Positions 9,741-20,397 of a stretch of 26,344 bases of DNA are shown piece after piece. The stretch lies in NCBI GenBank assembly GCA_018524725.1, contig JAEUWP010000170.1:1-26344 (forward strand), given 5' to 3'. Made by a program: the position numbers and the translations under genes. The stretch is from Podaxis mareebaensis (taxonomy: Eukaryota; Basidiomycota; Agaricomycetes; Agaricales; Agaricaceae). How positions within the stretch are numbered: the first letter of the stretch is position 1; each line of letters opens with the position of its first letter. A model generated the notes under the pieces. That model saw nothing but the letters and a program-made list of their open reading frames with translations, had not been told where the DNA came from and did not search any database.

Positions 9741-10397
9741 TGAATATGTCTGCCATGAAGTAAAACCATATTATCGACGAAAATGGCCATCACGAAATGG
9801 TGCCAGGAAGAGGGAACACATGTCGATCACATATGTGAACACGTCGCGAACGGCCCTGGATACCCAATGCAGGAGAGCAGATCCTGCAAATTCTGCCTTG
9901 GTGGGTGGTCGTCCCGTCTTCGTTCGGCGGGCACCGCATCCACTCACGATTAAAGAATATTGTTATAGCTGAATTTGAGGAAACTACGAACCATTCCTCT
10001 TGAGGAATGTAAGTGAACGAGTGCTGAGAATGGTACTATGCCCGAGCGGCTTCCGGGACATAAGGTGAAGAGCGGGTCGAGGCGAAGAATCCTCAAGGGA
10101 ACGTTTCCAAGAGAGTAGGTGGGCGGCTGTGGCTACGCTTCTATTCCTACGAGAGGGGTTAGATAACTAGAATACGTAGTTAGCGACGTTGTATCCTCGT
10201 TTCTTATCTCCGAGTCTATAGCTTGATGCAGTATGCAATGTCCAGTGGAAATCTTTCTATGTGAAAGGCAAGACCGGAGAAAACCTCAAAAGAGGTAGTA
10301 TTTCACCAAGTAGTAGAACGGGGCCAGTAAAACTCAGGACGAGAACTATTACTTATCCTTTCTTATAGATTACCCCTTTCTTTTCGAAAAGCCGAAC
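9741..10397. other. Intergenic region with 3' flank of ATG22
   Basis: No supported gene or RNA. It contains the ATG22 3' flank at its right end. Short frames on both strands lack family features. Confidence 0.4.
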
Positions 10398-12557
10398 TCA
10401 ATCACTCCTTGCACCACCAACCTCCCCCCTCTTTGCCCTAAGCTCTCCTGCCCACTTCCCCGCATCCCTCCGTCCCTTCTCAACGTCAACCCCAAACCAA
10501 ATAACCAAACTCGCGCACGCACAGAGCGCGAACAAAAACGGGAATCCCATCCAATTACTCCCACTCTCATCAATAATAGCCTGAATGACATTCGGACCAA
10601 TCATGCTTGACGCGCGATTGGACAAGCCGAAAAGTCCGAAGAACATGTTGTCGTAGCCTGGAGGAGAGAGTTCCGCCATCATGGTTTGGGAGAAGGCGTA
10701 GTAGGGTGCTTGGAAGAGGCCGAAGATGACATTGTAGGTCCAAAATTCCCAGGCGTTATGGAATCTGTTGGCGGACGGGGGTGTAGGTGAGTCTGCATGC
10801 TAGGGTTGAGGAGGGGGTAGTGGCGTACCCGATTTTCGAGGTCCAGATCCCGAGCATACCCCAAAATGGGATCAAGATTGAAAAGAGGTTTGTGACAAAG
10901 AACTGTATGGTCAGAGTTCAGCGTAGGCCTAGAAAGCACAGAGGGCGGGGTACCATTCTTTTCGTACGGATTTTCCAGTGCCTCTGGATATACCAGAATC
11001 CGAACGTACTAATGGTCGAGGTAATGGCCTGCGACAAACCAAGATATGTGTTCTGCAGGAAACTAAACTGGAATTTGTCATTTTGACAGATGGAAACGAG
11101 AGTTCCTGTGGTGTTCAGTCCCTATATGCGCCATGGAGCCATTCAATAGCCAAGAAGAGAAAGCGAGCGGGGACTTACATCGGCGAGGAGGAAAAACGCG
11201 AAAAGGTATATGAACGTGTAAGGAAGTTTCTTGTATTGTTTCACAGCTAGCCAGATTTGTTTCCAGCCGATGGTCAAGTAGGTTTCGCCTTTAGGAAGCG
11301 GGGGACCCGGACGAGGTTGTTGGAAGATAACTATCAATCGTGAGGATTGTTATCAGACTCTATCTTTTCTGGAAGGAACCGGTCCGAAGGACTTACACCA
11401 CCATATACCCATTATGACCCAATACCCATTTATCCTATCGGTAGAGAAAGTTAAGAAGTCTTGGTAGCCCCGATTCGAAAGTATGATTGACGTACAGCAC
11501 AAGGACATAGTTATTGACCTTGGGGTTATCAGCCAGTGGTAGCAATAGGGAAAGATTCAAGCACAGAGTAACGATGTATCCGATGTTACTATGAGCCTAG
11601 AATCGCAGTCAGATTGAAGATACCAGTGGGATAACGCAAAGTGACGAACGGTACTGATATTGCTGATCCTATTCTTCTCCAGACTCTCCTCGAGCTCATA
11701 TTCTTCCAAGCTGACTTCGCCTGCTTCATATTTCTCGCGTAAGGCCCGTGAATGCGCAGTATTTCTTGCAAGCCCGGGAAAGGCGGCTGCGAAAAAGACG
11801 AGTGTTGCACCATAGCTGATGAACCCGATCATGAACAATGCCATTGCTACCCCCCACCGTGAAGGCTCTGCAGGCACTGTTTAGCAACGCAACGTTCGCT
11901 GTAGATTCACGGCGGATTCTTACCCGTAAGGCTCATACTAGCGAACTGAGCAGCCCAGCATATACACGTCACGGTAAAAAGTAACCATCTCCCAAATGAC
12001 CCGTAGTCTGCAGCTGAACCAATTGTGGTGAAAATGAGAGTCATGACAGCGAAGCTGACGCCATTTGCAATCAGTACAATGCTCGCGACAGCTTTGGTTC
12101 CTCCGGCCCAAGGAAGGACGCATTGACCTGATGCGTCTGGTGCCAGACAAGAGGATCCCGGGCCTTTGATGGGATCGTAGCCAGCTGCCGTGGCGAGTGA
12201 TTGAAATAGGGTCATGGAGAAACCTAGCGGGCCTACTCCCTATCGTGACTAGATTGAATATTTGGAGGGCTAACGTTAGGTCCAATGAACACGAACATTA
12301 TCTCCGTTATAATACACTATAATGTTGGTAAGTGACTGTGTGATCGACGCGATGGATTACCAGCACTTACGGTAGTAGCTCCATAGCTCTTTCCTTGTTA
12401 CGATGGGTTCGTCTTTCAAGACAGGCAGGACTACCCGAGGGTCCGTTTCCAGTTCATGGGTCTTATCTGGATCCGGGAATGCGATGAGCTCGACAGAACC
12501 TTTGTCGTCTGTGGAAGGTTTGGGAACTGGTGTTTCCGGCGACGGAGTTTGGGACAT
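10398..12557 (-). CDS. ATG22: Autophagy-related vacuolar amino acid permease Atg22
   Basis: Ten exons: 12371-12557, 12297-12316, 11924-12239, 11650-11876, 11496-11596, 11397-11434, 11179-11330, 10954-11121, 10829-10902 and 10398-10764. They total 1650 nt, 549 aa, with nine GT-AG introns of 47-66 nt. The protein carries the Atg22 hallmarks: a hydrophilic N-terminus, then ELWSYYLYYNGDNGVGPLGF, the conserved Cys pair segment (SSCLAPDASGQCVLPW), many membrane spans including LPYTFIYLFAFFLLAD and AISTFGF-like helices, and near the end AELSPPGYDNMFFGLFGLSN and WMGFPFLFAL. Length matches the family. In yeast, Atg22 sits in the vacuolar membrane and exports leucine and other amino acids released by autophagic breakdown; that role is inferred here. 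Exon 2 is a 20-nt microexon. It shares a 467-bp divergent promoter region with the amidase gene. No lesion seen. Confidence 0.95.
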
Positions 12558-13024
12558 GGGAGTTACTCGCAGGAAGTACAGGAGGTCCCCACGGTATTAG
12601 AAGGCCAGAGAGAGGGGCGCATTGTTCATCGGTGCCACAGTTCTTTACGGGGGAGTTGCAAGAACCCAAAATACACAAGTCTTGTGACTGAGAAGCACCT
12701 AGATCAATATGAAAGGACCACGCTGCATTCGGTTTGCTGATGTAGCTAAAACGACACGTAGACCATGTGCAGCTAGAGCCAATAAGGTGGGAATGAAAGG
12801 ATCCTGCCGAACACAGATTAGACCAGTCGTGCGAAGAACGGATATGGGTGTGTGAATACCGCCCTCTCCAGCCATTCGCCCTCGCCCATTTTGCGATTGA
12901 CTTCACACACAAATTCCTTTTCAGCGGCCATAATGTTGTCTGGGTTTCACCTCAACCCTCGCAACTACCAGAGAGGTCCGTGTTCCGTGGTTTCCAAGTC
13001 TGTCTAAGTTGATCTCTGCTCAGG
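12558..13024. promoter_or_regulatory. Divergent intergenic region between ATG22 and amidase
   Basis: The two genes start back to back with 467 bp between ATGs, so their promoters must lie here. No clear TATA box or operator was identified. Open frames crossing it on both strands are taken as chance. Confidence 0.5.
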
Positions 13025-15122
13025 ATGACATTGAGACTCTTCCTCTCTGCCTCCATATTCTTCTCTATCGCCTCAGCTGCGATACGTTTTCTCACAACCG
13101 ACGACATTGGGAGCATATTTGTCCTGGAAGATGACCCAGACAAACACTACTTCCTCTCTGCCACCCCAGCCAAGGAAGTCAACCTAATTGGGGTAGCCTC
13201 CGACGCACACGATAAATTCACCGTTGCAACCAGCATCCGGACTAGCTCTTCCCCCCTCTCCCGCAAGTTCCTCGAAGCACAGTTCGCCGCATTCAAACAG
13301 CTCGATGACGTCTGGAACGAAAAGTTCTTGGAGACCCTGTTCGTCGGCTTCGAGAACGAGGTCAACGCCTTCTTCGACGACTCCGGCAAAGACTGGCTCA
13401 TCCAGCATGGCATCCGCAACCTCTACATCACTCGTGGCATTGAAAAGCCTGCTTTCAAGAGGACAAATGACATCAATGTCCGCGAGGTCTCCGATGTTCC
13501 AACACACGGTCCCTGGCTTATCCGTACACCCCGCACGAATCGTAACGCCATTCGGGCTTACCCCGTATATGGTCTCGTCGAAGACGACCATGATTCCTTT
13601 ACCGTTGGCGCTTTACCTGATCCCATCCATGGCGGTTGGATCACAACCAACTTCTCACTCCCCTCCAACCCAGGTGTACAACTCATCCCCGTCCCAACCC
13701 GCCTCTCCGCGTGGTCCAGTGGTTCTCTGCCTCTTGCAGGTCTCCGTTTCGGTCTCAAAGACATCTATAATGCCAAAGGCCTTCCGACGGCTGCAGGCTC
13801 TGCCGCATACAGACGTACCTATGGCAAAGCCGACAAGACAGCCCCTTCAGTTCAACGCCTTATCGACCTCGGCGCGACCCTCGTCGGCAAGACGCGTAGC
13901 TCCCAATTCGCACATGGAGCCCAACCTTGGGAATACGTAGATGTAGAGTATTCGACGAACCCCAGGGGTGATGGGTATTTGACTGCTGGAGCTTCGAGCT
14001 CCGGGAGCGCGTGTGCAATAGCGGCGTATGACTGGATAGATTTCACTGTGGGAAGTGATACTAGAGGAAGTGTCAGGAAGCCAGCGGCTCTCGTCGGTGC
14101 TTTTGGCCTCAGACCGTCCCACGGGACTATGGATATGAGTGGTGTTATACCGGTTTCAGAGGAGATGGACACGGCAGGTTTTTTCACTCGTGACCCGAGG
14201 ATCTTTGAAGCGCTCGGAGCGAACTGGTAAGTCCTTTCCTAAGCTCGTCGACACTTCACTAATCACGTTCGTATCTAGGTACGCCGAATCGAACGTCATT
14301 AACCGTAGCCCAACCCTACGCCTGCCAAAACATCTTCTTTATCCAACGGACCACTTCCCACTCGCAAACCGCGATGCCCAAGTCCTCATCGACAAATTCA
14401 TTTTCCTCCTCCGCAAACACCTGAACATCATCACCAAACCCATCAACATCACCGAAACCCTCACACCATACTTCCCTTCCTCCTCCTTTAGCCAATTCAG
14501 AACCATGTCCCTTCGTCTCGCTGAATACCGCTCCTGGCACGATGTCGGCAAGCCCCTCTTACGCGACTTTGTACACAAATTTGGCGCGGAGGAGATTATG
14601 GATTTAGAATTCGACCCGGTACCAATGAAAACGTTCAAAAAAGGGAAGAAACACACTCAATCCGATTTCGTCGAGGCTTTGAGCATAAAACATAAATTCG
14701 CAAAAGCGATGGCTGAAGAAGTGTTCCTTCCAAACTCCAAAACCTGTGCGGATTCAATATTCATCTACGACGCCGCGACGGGCGGGAAACCGTCCTTCCG
14801 CATCGAAGAGCTCAACGATCGCGAAGGTGCGACGCAGCTGGTGTTGAATGACCCGCCGAAGGGGAGCAGTTCAGGTGAACCCAAGGTGGAAGAGTTTTTG
14901 CATTACTTGGCGTCGATGGGTGAGTTGCCCGAGGCTACTATTCCGTTGGGCCAGGTGGAGTATTTGAGTCCTGTGAGTGGGAAGTGGGAGTGGATGCCGG
15001 TTGCGGTGCAGGTTGTTACGAGGAAGGGGTGTGATGGCGTTTTGTATGAGTTGGTTAAGAAGCTTGGGGATAAGGGGATTGTTAAGACTGTTTTGACGGG
15101 GAGTGAGGCGTTTAAGGAGTAG
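13025..15122 (+). CDS. Secreted amidase-signature family protein
   Basis: Exons 13025-14226 and 14279-15122 with a 52-nt GT-AG intron give 681 aa. The start MTLRLFLSASIFFSIASAA is a clear signal peptide, cleavage likely near residue 19. Residues about 20-230 form an N-terminal domain seen before the amidase core in many fungal members. The amidase-signature core follows with its full catalytic set by position: Lys245 (FGLKDIYNAKG), the cis-Ser in TAGASSSGSA (Ser325), and the nucleophile Ser349 in SDTRGSVRKPA. The Ser-Ser spacing of 24 equals that of mammalian FAAH. The C-terminal half (from about residue 402) has the usual less conserved helices. These enzymes hydrolyse amide bonds by a Ser-Ser-Lys mechanism; the substrate is unknown. 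It is not GatA of tRNA amidation, given the signal peptide and extra domain. Intact. Confidence 0.9.
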
Positions 15123-15639
15123 AGGGGTAGGCGGCGGATGAGCTCGCTGATTATGTTGAGTTGGTGTGTTTCTCCGAGGCGGAATTGTGGGTGAAATTGG
15201 GCCGTTATTCAATATAATATTTATTTGCTGAAATTGGACACCTCTCTCGTTCATTGATATGGGTAGCCTACACGTAACATGTAAGATATTTGATTCATGC
15301 TTGAATGAAGCCTATCCGCAAGGTTGATATAGTACTGCCTGGTGCGTGTTGAAAGGGTATTGTGCCGTCAGACTTGACATCCCCAGTCCCCAATGTTTAA
15401 CATTCAATCCCGGCCATAAGTTCGCGTTCAGCTGAGGTCGTTCTAATTACCAAATAAGCCAATGGACAGGAAATACGTCCCAATGAACGTGTTATTCGAC
15501 CACACGAATTTGATAGCAAGCAGGTGTGAATTAAATGAAATAAATAGGGAATATTATACAAGCGGTGAGGAAATATTAACGAGACTTGCCGTAAGATGAC
15601 AAGGTGGCCAAGAATACAAGTTCTCATGATTCAATATGG
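15123..15639. other. Convergent intergenic region
   Basis: Holds the 3' flanks of the amidase and of the first thioesterase, which point at each other. An AT-rich block (TATAATATTTATTTG) near 15212-15228 could take part in 3' end formation of the amidase transcript. No gene is supported. Confidence 0.45.
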
Positions 15640-16610
15640 TTACAATTTCGCTTTGCGGGTCTTCGAGTTTGCTGTCGGGTTTGTCGTTGAATGGACGGCA
15701 GAAACACAGAGTCTGTTCCCCGCCCAGATCTATCATACTTTCAGTTGAAAGATTAAGAGCGGCAAGCAAGGAACTCACCTCGCAGCGTGCAGTGCGTACT
15801 CTTCCAGTGATATACATGGATGTTGATTTAATACTGATATTTGTTCCTCTATTAAGGGGAAGTGCGTAAACGGCGTATACTCGAAGGGATGAAGGAATCA
15901 GGCACTCACTCGTAAATCGGATGGTGCCAGATTAAATTCATGGACTGAGAGACCCCCGTTCCGTCAATGCCGAGGAGGAGCCCCAGAGCTACAAGTGAAG
16001 AGCTCGAGCATCTAATAAGTGAAGCGACGCAGTAAGATAATTAGAGAAGTCAACATATCCAAAGAAAATGGATTGAGCATACGGATCGACAAGGTAAGCC
16101 GCACAAGCTCCGTGTAAGGTTCCATGTAGATTACACATATCTGTCCATGCCGTGATAGAGTCGTGTGTGAGTGGCCGCGTAAGCAGTAGTCCAAAGTACC
16201 GGATCCGCGGGGAAGGTGAAAGAAGCGAACGAATATGAGCGGAGGTAACAGGGACTGAGTCTTGGTAACACACCTCGATCAACAACCACCTCGAAAATAG
16301 TCTCGACGCTCAAGTCGTTACCCACTCCACGTTTTCCGACTAACTCCACATTGTCATGATGCGACAACCCAGGTGATGCGGATTCGAACCCAAAGATGTT
16401 GAGTTCGGCAAATTTGAGCTTACGACCTACGTTGGACCCATAGGAATTACCTTTGGCGTCGATGAAGTGGAAGAATATGGCCGATGCAAGGTCTTTAACC
16501 TTCTCGGAAGCGTTCCCTTTGATCTGATGGCTACCTCCTGGAAGGTCATCGAGGGTTTGGTTCTGACCATCAGAATCAGAAGGAAAATCGGGAATAGCGG
16601 AGCGTGTCAT
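15640..16610 (-). CDS. Hotdog-fold thioesterase (acyl-CoA thioesterase 13-like), copy 1
   Basis: Five exons: 16274-16610, 16083-16140, 15910-16011, 15779-15848 and 15640-15729 (337, 58, 102, 70, 90 nt; 218 aa). Introns are 133, 71, 61 and 49 nt in phases 1, 2, 2, 0. The ATG at 16608-16610 (MTRSAIPDFPSD) is the only in-frame Met before the domain. Hotdog features: MCNLHGTLHGACAAYLVDP, where the Asn, the HG motif and the following Asp match catalytic positions of the THEM2/PaaI group, then GVSQSMNLIWH, and TGRVRTARCEIW followed by NRLCVSAVHST. The enzyme would hydrolyse acyl-CoA or similar thioesters, usually as a homotetramer; substrate unknown, no targeting signal evident. A paralogue with the same gene structure lies at 20398-21244 on the other strand. 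Confidence 0.9.
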
Positions 16611-17600
16611 ATCAGCGCCGGTGCTGTGAGTATGGTCGTGATGGATGGGTGTGGGTGTATGGGATTGGTGACTCGTAGAGCTTCTTTCTCCACCTTCTCG
16701 ACGGATTCTCTCCTTCCTCGGTGAAGATGTATATGAAGAAGGATTGTTAAGCGCGACCACTAGGGCGTTAAGGCTGATGATATATGGCTACTGCGATTGG
16801 ACGATGGGTTTGGGAGTGTCATCATGGGAAAAATGAAAATAACATAGTCGAGGCACATACATACTTCTTTTAGGCGACCGTTCGACTGAGGTGCTTCGCG
16901 AAGGACCCACAAGCGTCCACACGATCGACGAAAACGGTTTAGGAAAGGGGGCGGGGGCAATTGCAAATTAGCTGGATTGGGTAGGTGCGTAAAAGAAAAG
17001 GCGGGTTGGTCACCTATTAGTACGTTGAGGCACGGATCGTGAGAATTATCCATCTTTCCCCTTTCTCAATTTCCCATGCATTGACCATGTTCGTTGCATC
17101 TCCGATAGGTTTATACCGCGACATGTCTACACACAGACTCAAGTATGCGTGACTTTCTCTATCCAAAGATCCAGCTTCTCATAAAGGGACGATTCCTCGA
17201 GTTAATGCATCGTTCCGTCGACCGTAATGGTTCCTCATCCGTTATGGATATCGTTGCCCCTTCCCATTACGACCCAAGAATGCTAATCAGACTGAACTAA
17301 TCCGTGGATAGTGTGCCTCCTTGGGCCTGTGGCGACAGGGTCAAAATCGGGGCTTTACGGCTACGTTTTTCGACCTTTCTTCTTGACATTCTCTAACGGT
17401 TTCGGCGATGGGACCCGATGCCGCTTTGCGTTGTCGTGGAAAACGAAACAAATTAACGCCAGGCTATCAGGGGTTCGGCCAATCGGATCGTCATATAAGC
17501 TACCCATTACAACTCTTGCAACTAGAATACACGCCAAAGTAAAAGAAGAGAAAATACAAGAAACTTCGGGACTATTTTAATCATGAATTCTATCCTACAC
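16611..17600. other. Intergenic region between thioesterase 1 and the DPBB gene
   Basis: Should contain the thioesterase 1 promoter. A minus-strand open frame at 16760-17053 starts with ATG but has no family features and no splice path into the thioesterase was found. A plus-strand frame at 17311-17580 starts with GTG and is not convincing. Confidence 0.4.
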
Positions 17601-18133
17601 TTAGACGTACCACCAAGTAACGGGAATACGGCCTTGGTCAAGAGGGGCAAGGGCCTGGAAGGCCGCAGGGGAGAGGTCGATGCTATACTGAGAGCAACCC
17701 GGGCAGGAGTCAACGACAGTGGCGTCGATGGTCCTGCCTCCATCTGAACAACAACCTCAGTAAGCAAATATTCACAGCTTCCGACATATGATCGACGTAC
17801 AGGAGACTTGGATGTGCTGCCAGCAGTGAGCGCCATTGTTATACTCGGCAGTGGACAAAGCGACGATGAAGTCCGAATCCTGGCTCCATGCACCACAGTT
17901 TCCGAGCTAAACAGGTAATTGGCTTGTCAGGGTCACAAAGTTAAAGTATTAATGGATTCGTTAATTACCCCGGTGTGGTAATAGGTGGCTGTGAAGCATT
18001 CAAAAAGTTCAGTGTCGGTATCCCTATGAAACGGAACCTGATAGCACTCACCATCGCCATCAAATGCGGTAGCTGCTCCGGCAAGCGTGAAGACAGCACC
18101 AACGGTAGCAATGAAGGACTTGTAGAAATACAT
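17601..18133 (-). CDS. Small secreted double-psi beta-barrel (barwin/RlpA-like) protein
   Basis: Four exons: 18052-18133, 17969-17988, 17801-17906 and 17601-17743 (351 nt, 116 aa); GT-AG introns of 63, 62 and 57 nt. The start MYFYKSFIATVGAVFTLAG is a signal peptide, cleaved near TAFDGDA. The mature part has the double-psi beta-barrel pattern: ATYYHTGLGNCGAWSQDSD, FIVALSTAEY, four Cys, then TIDATVVDSCPGCSQYSIDL and SPAAFQALAPLDQGRIPVTW. It ends at VTWWYV, so it is a single-domain protein of the fungal expansin-like/barwin-like group, without the second expansin domain. Such proteins are secreted and often act at the cell wall; no catalytic activity can be claimed. Exon 2 is a 20-nt microexon. 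No lesion seen. Confidence 0.9.
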
Positions 18134-18286
18134 ATTCAGTGATTCCTGAGGAGCGACTGGTTAATAACTAGTAAAGGCAGGTGGGTGAGACCGACTGACA
18201 GAGAAGATTTGTCGTTTTGTAGCTTGAAGCAACTGGAACTCGAGGATTGAGTGAGTAGCTAGTGACATCGCTGCTGGATCCGTCGA

Positions 18287-18294
18287 CTTTTATA
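18287..18294 (-). promoter_or_regulatory. TATA box of the DPBB gene
   Basis: TATAAAAG on the minus strand, about 155 bases upstream of the ATG at 18133. The close distance and perfect consensus suggest a strong, regulated promoter, as is common for fungal secreted-protein genes. Confidence 0.6.
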
Positions 18295-18299
18295 CCCGG

Positions 18300-19466
18300 G
18301 AAGATGGGCAAACACTCGACCTCGGGGGCGACATCCGGAGAGTGCAATTTCGTTCATGGAAACATCCGATGATACCAGAACCTCTTAATCCGATTTCGGC
18401 GCATCCGGTATCTCAAACCCCGCGAGCGACGTAGGGCGTCAATCTAGCCTTTTGGACTTGGTGTGGAATTGGTGGGAAACCGGCTTTACCTTGGCCAACA
18501 GAAGCTGGGTAAATCTCAGCGTTTGTTACTCACTGATTATCATAGCCTCACAATCTTAGGTGGTCGAAATACAACCAGAAAAATCACTAATTAACAACCA
18601 AAACACGTGTCTTAGCTGTAATGACGAGAGGATGAGTGATGTACTACCGGAATTCATGATCGAAGGAAGGTTTGAGGATAGTGTGCTTCGCAAGTATTGA
18701 TATCCCATTTAATCATTCTATTTTTTGCCTCAGGATACCATCATTTTGTCTCCCGGAGCGAGGGGGGCGGACACCACTCCTATCGCGGGAACAGGTGGAA
18801 CACGTTGTTGAAGCACAACATGCAAACCTAGGCCTTGTCGATTCAGTTCCTTATTTCGAGAGGCTCTTGGAACCAACTTAGTCGTGCTGGCCTTTGAACT
18901 CGAGCTTGAGATATCTAACAGAAGGTGTTGGGGACGAAAAGTTGATTATATCGTTCAGGGATTGCTACTGTGTTCCATGGACTATAGACTTACACACGAA
19001 GGGGTTGGCTGGAATTGTCTTTATTGCGCCACTAGTTTGAGGCTTGAACCCGCGTATCTCGCTTCACTGATCTAACCACTCCCCTATTATCTAACCAGCC
19101 CCAGAGGGAATGGATTTCCAGTATATTCTCATCCATATGGTCTGGGCACTGAAAATTCTTCCCCTTTATTGCGCTATCACATACGGTGTGACCTGGGCAA
19201 AATTTGCTGATACCTTAACATGACTAGTTATCTTATCGTCTCTTCTTTGTTGCGTGCGTGCACCTAGATAAACCTGATTGATTCTCGTATCAATGTTTTT
19301 CTGACCTTTACGAAAATGGAGACCGAGATTACCGCTAACGGAACAGTCTCTGAAGAAGTCGTCAGCAGGAGTTCTTCTAGTGAAGTTGTAGTCATTTGGA
19401 GCTAATTTTATAGATCTGCTAACCCGAAACCCCCTGTTCCAGCGCGTGCGTACTTCAGCTAATATG
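18300..19466. other. Gene-poor stretch upstream of the DPBB gene
   Basis: Upstream region of the DPBB gene followed by unassigned sequence. Frames on the plus strand at 18672-18881 and 18884-19075 start with non-ATG codons or lack any domain. A tRNA-like fragment on the minus strand lies at about 19030-19075. Nothing else was recognised. Confidence 0.4.
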
Positions 19467-19724
19467 TCAAAACGTTCTCTCCGAGCTCAGCGTAGCCGTC
19501 TCGCTAGAGTGGATGAGAGCTTTGCGTTTCGCACTAACCTCCGGGTGTGCCACAAGAATCGAGTTTAAGTCGGCGAAGCTAAACTTCGGTGGGTAGGTGG
19601 CTAACCGATGTCCTGTCTGAAAGCTAGAGTACTGTTTTTGACGCGTAAAATCATCGGGGATCGTGCTAAAACGAGGAACGGGAATAACGTGATAGGCAGT
19701 ATTTGAAGCCATAATCATAATCAA
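19467..19724 (-). CDS. Possible short hypothetical protein
   Basis: An 85-codon open frame with ATG codons at 19722-19724 and, more plausibly, 12 bases later (MASNTAYHVIPVPRFSTIPD). The product is hydrophilic with no signal peptide or known domain. It stands alone in a gene-poor stretch, has no intron and could be chance. It is listed because composition and start are reasonable. Confidence 0.25.
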   Translation of the reverse strand: MIMIMASNTAYHVIPVPRFSTIPDDFTRQKQYSSFQTGHRLATYPPKFSFADLNSILVAHPEVSAKRKALIHSSETATLSSERTF

Positions 19725-19918
19725 ACAGGCTGCTATTCTCGGACTTGTTTGTGCGATTGTTGCCGAGGGGTAACACTAGAAGAGCTCCCCTTCTGTTTCT
19801 GGCGTCGCCGAGGTTTTCTCAAAGGAAACACCCGTAAGCATGTGTCTTTTACCTTCTAACCTTGGTTGACTCTAGGCCTTGTAACTGTTGGGGTGTTATT
19901 ATTGGTGAAGAGGTCGAT

Positions 19919-20170
19919 GCTGTCGTTTTATTTGTTACATTTGCTTACCCCCTTATTGCCACTGAACACCCTGTTGGCCTGCGATACCGGGGATCGGGGG
20001 ACACGGAACGTTTGTGCAAATGCGGAGAAGTCAAAACGCAATTCTGTTCAATCGTGATACTCACAAGGAGATGCTGGCAGCCAGGGAGATTATCAGTGCG
20101 TCAGCGTCAACGAGTATCCTCAATGCAAAGCCTACCTAGACAGGGACCTGTTACAACTCTCCATCGCCGA
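19919..20170 (+). pseudogene. Possible small cysteine-containing secreted protein, interrupted
   Basis: From the ATG at 19919 the frame begins MLSFYLLHLLTPLLPLNTLL followed by ACDTGDRGTRNVCANAEK, like a signal peptide and a short Cys-containing mature part. A TGA at 20055-20057 interrupts it; the same frame then reads on with YQCVSVNEYPQCKAYLDRD to a TGA at 20168-20170. Four Cys in all. No GT-AG intron was found that removes the stop and keeps this frame. No family is recognised and it may be chance. Confidence 0.25.
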
Positions 20171-20397
20171 TGGGCGTACATGATCGGCGTTTGCGTTGAA
20201 TATCTTCTGGAAATCTCTTGCTGGGAAAACAACTTAGAAAAGTTTGATCCGGCTGTCGCCGGTGTAATTGGAGCCGTGAGCCGGAGACAGTGGGCTGGTC
20301 AATCACAATATGCAGGCTATATCGTCGCCCTTTGGGTTGAGCGTCTGGGCAGCCCTGTGTCTTAGTATTCATACCGCACTCCATATTTCATTATCCT

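Noticed and set aside
10787..11250. Overlapping plus-strand frames
   Set aside because: They are antisense to well-supported ATG22 exons and introns.
12463..12912. 149-codon minus-strand frame over the ATG22 start
   Set aside because: It overlaps ATG22 exon 1 in another frame and has no domain; the ATG22 ATG at 12557 is well placed.
13224..13940. 238-codon plus-strand frame
   Set aside because: Shadow of amidase exon 1, whose own frame has a signal peptide and catalytic motifs.
14871..15254. Minus-strand frame rich in Asn, Pro and His
   Set aside because: Antisense shadow of amidase exon 2.
16760..17053. Minus-strand 97-codon frame upstream of thioesterase 1
   Set aside because: No domain, low-complexity Pro/Ser content, and no splice path that joins it to the thioesterase.
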